Of a DNA stretch of 8,470 bases, positions 5,451 to 8,470 are shown piece after piece. Where the stretch lies: contig PWGF01000230.1 in NCBI GenBank assembly GCA_003554375.1, positions 1 through 8,470 on the forward strand, written 5' to 3'. Below the pieces are notes generated by a model that was given only the letters and a program-made list of their open reading frames with translations, searched no databases and was not told where the DNA came from. A program made the translations under genes and the position numbers. How positions within the stretch are numbered: position 1 is the first letter of the stretch; each line of letters opens with the position of its first letter. This DNA is from Spirochaetaceae bacterium (GTDB lineage: Bacteria > Spirochaetota > Spirochaetia > DSM-27196 > SKKC01).

Positions 5451-7139
5451 ATGGGTAGAAACGCTTACGAACCATGTGCCGGCCGGTCCTCTTTCGTGCG
5501 TTGCTCTCGCTCTGGAGCAGCGCGGCTACCCCTCGCCCGCTTCTCCCGGCGTGCTCTCGTCGGGTGGCTCCTGGTGCTCGCGGGCCTTGCGGGCGTTGGG
5601 TTTCCCGCGCACGCCGGCTCAGGGTCGTTCAGCGTGGACATACGGATCGGAACAGGCGATCCGGAGTTCATCAGCGCGGAGCGGGTCATCCGACGCTCTA
5701 CTGCCGGTGCCACCGACAACGCAATAATCGACGTGCTCACCGTTCCTGACCGTGCCCGGGTCCACCTGGGCGGACGTTATCTGGGACGATCTCCGGTTCG
5801 CGAGACCGAGGTGCGCCCGGGAACCTACAGCCTCCAGGTCAGCCGGGACGGATACTACAGTGACCGGTTTCGCCTGACCATCGGGCCGGGCGAGCACGTA
5901 CGGGTCGATCTGCGGCTCGTGCGCATTACGGGGGTCCTTAATATCGAGACCGACCCGTGGGACGCGCAGATCTACCTGGACGGCACGCGAATTCGAGACG
6001 GATTCCACTTTCTGGGCGAGGGGCTCTATACGCTCGAGGTCCGGAAGTTCGGTTACCAGACCGAGCGACGCGGAGTGCGCGTTTGCCGGAACCGCATAAC
6101 CGACGTGTACGTCGAGCTGGCGAAAGCCGAGCTCTCGATAAGCGATCTGACGATTCAACGGGCGCGGCTCGCGCCGGAGAGTCCCGGCATCCTCGGAACG
6201 ACCGAGATCCGCTTCCAAGCAAGCGCCCGGGGAACCGGCCGCCTCCTCGTCGTCGACGAGGAGGGACGCACCGTACGGACCATCGAGCTCCCGGAGTTCC
6301 GCCGCTTCGATCAGCGGGCACGGTGGGACGGCCGCGACGACGAGGGCGAGCGCGTACCCGACGGCCGCTACACCGTTGTCGTGGAGCCACGGACCCTGGA
6401 CGGTGAACGGCGGCCCATACGCTCAGACACGGTCGTGGTGGATGCGAGCGCGCGACGCTTTCAGCGCACGAGCTGGTCGGGAAGCGCGGGCCGGGTGTAT
6501 GTCCCTACATCCGACATTCTCCCGGCTCGCGGTTTCGCCTTCGACCTGGGGGCGTCGGGTTCGATTGCCGGCGAGGATACCGGCCCACCGAGCGGCCACA
6601 TGGGCTTTCGCTTTGGGGTGGGGGCCGGGTTTGAGCTGCGGCTGACGGGAACCACCACGTTTACGGGGGACCCGGCGTCTACGGAGCGTGCCGGGCGGCC
6701 GGCGGCGGCGCGGCGGCTCTACGCCGGGGAGCGGCTCTCCGCCGCCGCCGAAGCGGCGTTCACCTTCGGATCCGCACAGGGGGGGCGGCACCGCACCGGT
6801 GGTGGGGCGTCGCTCGCGGTGCCGCTTGGACTCCGCCTGGGCCGGATCGAGCTCCATGCCGCACCGGAAGGGCGCTACGATCCGTGGCAGCAGCTCGCCG
6901 ACGGCGCCGTGTCGGGCGGTATCTCCGCCTATCTCGGCCCCGTCGAGCTCGGGCTATCGGGCCGCTCCCCGCGGCTCAGCACGGAAGGTGAGCTCACGGG
7001 CGTTCCGGCGCTCGGACTCGACCTCCAGACGCTGATACCGGGGACCGGGATAACGTTGGGCGGAACCGCCACCGCCGCTGCCCCGCTCCCCTCTCCGCGG
7101 GACGTGAGCCTGGGGCTCAGGCTCGGGTTTCTGCATTGA
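5451..7139 (+). CDS. Exported PEGA-PEGA-Ig protein with a predicted C-terminal beta-barrel
   Basis: The 562-residue product has no named function that I recognise. From ATG 5451: a long Arg-rich n-region (1-34), hydrophobic 35-52, and cleavage near PAHA-GS after 55. Two PEGA repeats follow, at about 93-156 ('RARVHLGGRYLGRSPV', 'VRPGTYSLQVSRDGYYS') and 162-223 ('NIETDPWDAQIYLDGTRI', 'GLYTLEVRKFGYQT'). A FlgD-like Ig domain lies at about 248-330 ('RARWDGRDDEGERVPDGRY'). Residues 358-562 have alternating hydrophobic/polar, Gly-rich strands ending in 'VSLGLRLGFLH', typical of an outer-membrane beta-barrel, though the last residue is His rather than Phe or Tyr. PEGA domains are common in surface and envelope proteins. 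The start could be GTG 5403, which has AGGGG 4 nt upstream, but that adds 16 residues before the signal peptide and lies upstream of the predicted -10. Domain order is well supported; the barrel is inferred. Confidence 0.87.
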   Translation: MGRNAYEPCAGRSSFVRCSRSGAARLPLARFSRRALVGWLLVLAGLAGVGFPAHAGSGSFSVDIRIGTGDPEFISAERVIRRSTAGATDNAIIDVLTVPDRARVHLGGRYLGRSPVRETEVRPGTYSLQVSRDGYYSDRFRLTIGPGEHVRVDLRLVRITGVLNIETDPWDAQIYLDGTRIRDGFHFLGEGLYTLEVRKFGYQTERRGVRVCRNRITDVYVELAKAELSISDLTIQRARLAPESPGILGTTEIRFQASARGTGRLLVVDEEGRTVRTIELPEFRRFDQRARWDGRDDEGERVPDGRYTVVVEPRTLDGERRPIRSDTVVVDASARRFQRTSWSGSAGRVYVPTSDILPARGFAFDLGASGSIAGEDTGPPSGHMGFRFGVGAGFELRLTGTTTFTGDPASTERAGRPAAARRLYAGERLSAAAEAAFTFGSAQGGRHRTGGGASLAVPLGLRLGRIELHAAPEGRYDPWQQLADGAVSGGISAYLGPVELGLSGRSPRLSTEGELTGVPALGLDLQTLIPGTGITLGGTATAAAPLPSPRDVSLGLRLGFLH

Positions 7140-7142
7140 GCG

Positions 7143-7160
7143 GGCCGCAGGCGAGCGGCC
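7143..7160 (+). terminator. Hairpin just after the PEGA/barrel gene
   Basis: GGCCGC (7143-7148) and GCGGCC (7155-7160) form a perfect 6-bp stem with a 6-nt loop, starting 4 nt after the stop codon. No T-run follows. It could be a terminator or a 3' protective stem; the position favours one of these roles. Confidence 0.4.
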
Positions 7161-7230
7161 GGCAACCTCTCATACGCGTGGTCGACGGGCTGGGCGGTAG
7201 CGAACGGGAAAGCGAGGCAGGAGATCACGG

Positions 7231-7264
7231 TGCACCCCGGAGAGCGGTCACGCTCCCCGGTGCG
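7231..7264. terminator. Long imperfect hairpin in the convergent gap
   Basis: GAGCG-GTCA-CGCTC (7242-7255) forms the tip. It continues, after one A/C mismatch, with CCGG/CCGG (7237-7240 with 7257-7260) and, past a 2-nt bulge, GCA/TGC (7232-7234 with 7261-7263), closed by a possible T-G pair. About 12 Watson-Crick pairs in all. A small stem, CGCT-CCGA-AGCG, follows at 7263-7274. With no T-run on either strand, this is best seen as a structural barrier or bidirectional terminator between convergent genes. Confidence 0.5.
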
Positions 7265-7306
7265 CTCCGAAGCGTGAAGGACGGGAGGGGCTCGACCCCG
7301 TGGTGT

Positions 7307-7516
7307 CTCAGAATTAAATCTAAACGTGTGTGCCTCCTTGCGCTCAGGCGCCTGCAGCGCGACAATACCCGCATTGAGTCGTATCTTCGTGAGTCCAATG
7401 GGGCCTTCTATGGGCAGTTGCGAATCGCGTAGCACGCAGGGCCTCGAGTTATCCACAACGTTCGCCATCAGCGCGACGAAGTACCGCTCAAGCCGAGGCG
7501 ACAGGGCATAGGCTGA
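7307..7516 (-). pseudogene. Possible remnant coding stretch, unrecognised
   Basis: An open minus-strand frame downstream of the sulfatase reads like protein for about 70 residues, including 'LSPRLERYFVALMANVVDNS', 'RPCVLRDSQLPIEGPIGL' and 'TKIRLNAGIVALQAPERKE'. The hydrophobic/charged pattern and mixed codon choice look more natural than the Arg/Ser-rich translations typical of shadow frames here. There is no ribosome site and no clear start near its left end; an internal ATG lies at about 7465-7463. The frame runs on into the antisense of the PEGA/barrel gene, where it no longer looks coding. I recognise no family. It could be a decayed gene fragment or chance. Confidence 0.25.
7340..7360. 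repeat. Near-perfect palindrome
   Basis: CAGGCGCCTG (7345-7354) is a perfect 10-bp palindrome. It is flanked by GCGCT on the left and, after one extra C, AGCGC on the right, so the whole 21-nt element is self-complementary apart from one bulged base. On the minus strand a T-containing AT-rich patch (7326-7310) follows about 14 nt later, too far for a standard terminator. It could be a protein-binding site or a weak transcription end for the sulfatase gene. Confidence 0.5.
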
Positions 7517-7542
7517 GGTACCGGTGTCGTGTCGAGGGCGAT

Positions 7543-8470
7543 TCAGGTCCCGCTCATGTCTGGTACTGTGTGATCCCCTGCCACGTCGGCCATAGATACT
7601 TCCGGCCCGTATGGGCTGAGTCTGAGACTCGGATAGTTCGCTCGGTAGAGTGTGTGGTCGTTGGTCTCCCTGCAGATTCGCCACGCTTGGGCCATAAGGT
7701 CTTGCACAATCGACTGGCGATCGGGGTCGTCGATTCTGTTGCGCAGCTCCCACGGATCATCGGCCAGATCGTAGAGCTCGTCGAAGTCGAAGCCATTCCA
7801 CACGAGTTTCCACCTTCCATGCCAGACAATGCGTTGCGTGATGCTATACCGGGTGCCGAAGTATTCAGCGTAGCCATCCGTGCGGTCATCGTGCTTGTCG
7901 GGATGAGCGAGCAACGATGCGAACGATCGTGACTGACGGTTATCGTGCCAGGGCGCATCACAAAGCTCGCACAGCGTGGGCGCCAGCTCGTGGAGACCGA
8001 CGCGCGCCCGGCTCGTTCTCCCTTCGGTCATGCCCGCCGCGGCCACGATCATCGAAATGTTGTACACCTCTTCGAAGGCACCAATGTTCTTCTGGTAGAG
8101 CCCGTGAGCGCCGAGCAGTTCTCCATGATCGCTGGTGAAGACGATGATCGTGTTGTCCAGCTCGTTTCGCTCCTCGAGCAGGTCGATCAACCGACCGTAC
8201 TGCTCATCGATTTCACTGATCATGCCGTAGTAGCATGCGGCGATCTCCCGGCGTTCGCTCATCGAGAGCTCGGAAAAGACGCGCGCGGATTTCCTATAGA
8301 GATTCGGACGACCCGCGAGGTCGTCCTCCCAGTTCGGGGGAACGGGCAAGGAGTCCGGATCATAGAGATCGTAGGCTCGGCGCCCACAGACGAACGGATC
8401 GTGCGGCTCGGGACAACTGACGAAACAGCACCACGGCTCCTCGGACCGCACCCTCGATTCGAGAAACTCC
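7543..8470 (-). CDS. Sulfatase-family hydrolase (5' end off the window)
   Basis: The frame is open from the right edge to TGA at 7545-7543, giving the last 308 residues. It has the C-terminal half of an alkaline-phosphatase-superfamily sulfatase: 'PHDPF' (about 23-27), with the active-site-region His; 'NELDNTIIVFTSDHGELLG', with the metal-binding SDHGE; 'HGLYQKNIGAFEEVYNISMI', matching the L-x-x-K block; and a typical C-terminal subdomain ('RWKLVWNGFDFDELYDLADDPWELRN'). The N-terminal Cys/Ser-x-Pro-x-Arg segment carrying the formylglycine residue lies outside the window, so activity on sulfate esters cannot be confirmed. No in-frame methionine near the edge fits a full-length start; a GTG at 8451 is internal to conserved sequence. 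GC is visibly lower than in the genes to the left, which may indicate acquisition. The substrate is unknown; family very sure. Confidence 0.93.
   Translation of the reverse strand, partial: EFLESRVRSEEPWCCFVSCPEPHDPFVCGRRAYDLYDPDSLPVPPNWEDDLAGRPNLYRKSARVFSELSMSERREIAACYYGMISEIDEQYGRLIDLLEERNELDNTIIVFTSDHGELLGAHGLYQKNIGAFEEVYNISMIVAAAGMTEGRTSRARVGLHELAPTLCELCDAPWHDNRQSRSFASLLAHPDKHDDRTDGYAEYFGTRYSITQRIVWHGRWKLVWNGFDFDELYDLADDPWELRNRIDDPDRQSIVQDLMAQAWRICRETNDHTLYRANYPSLRLSPYGPEVSMADVAGDHTVPDMSGT

Larger units (their letters stand above)
7140..7542. other. Region of about 400 bp without a confident gene
   Basis: This gap lies between the convergent PEGA/barrel gene and sulfatase gene. It holds three inverted repeats (7143-7160, 7231-7264, 7340-7360), an AT-rich patch around 7310-7325, and a minus-strand coding-like stretch at about 7516..7307. 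No tRNA, transposase or known regulatory RNA was recognised. GC content begins to fall here relative to the left part of the window. Confidence 0.6.

Noticed and set aside
6929..7753. 274-codon minus-strand frame as a whole gene
   Set aside because: Its ends are antisense to the PEGA/barrel gene and out of frame within the sulfatase gene. Only the middle stretch looks coding-like and is reported separately at low confidence.

Overview
The window most likely comes from a high-GC, free-living spirochaete. The best evidence is the minus-strand gene at 1131..1: a sugar-nucleotidyltransferase-like N-terminus joined to a radical SAM domain, the layout of the spirochaete-specific 'spiro-SPASM' family. 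A second gene, at 4245..3487, has a C-terminal domain that also looks spirochaetal. Base composition is high-GC over most of the window. It falls visibly, to roughly 55-60% in the lines I counted, near the right-hand sulfatase gene. These identifications come from reading motifs by eye; no database search was possible.

Layout, left to right: (1) a spiro-SPASM radical SAM gene on the minus strand, with its 3' end off the left edge. (2) Divergent from it, xseA and xseB on the plus strand encode the two subunits of exodeoxyribonuclease VII, 20 nt apart. (3) A 166-bp convergent gap is full of GC-rich hairpins and carries a 24-bp direct repeat. (4) A minus-strand envelope pair follows: an exported protein with a PAGN-repeat linker (4245..3487) overlaps by 14 nt a DUF192 lipoprotein gene (3500..2937) that starts with TTG. 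(5) An exported, helical TPR-like protein (5366..4425, minus) is divergent from (6) an exported PEGA-PEGA-FlgD-like-Ig-beta-barrel protein (5451..7139, plus). The two share an AT-rich intergenic segment with a plausible promoter and an operator-like inverted repeat. (7) About 400 bp without a confident gene holds strong hairpins and a coding-like minus-strand stretch. (8) The 3' part of a sulfatase gene runs in from the right edge.

Apart from xseAB (DNA repair and recombination) and the radical SAM enzyme, the central genes form a cell-envelope cluster of four exported or lipid-anchored proteins in a row. The clearest candidates for something undescribed are the PEGA/Ig/barrel protein with its TPR neighbour and the coupled DUF192 pair. 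I see no CRISPR array, rRNA, tRNA, insertion sequence or phage gene.
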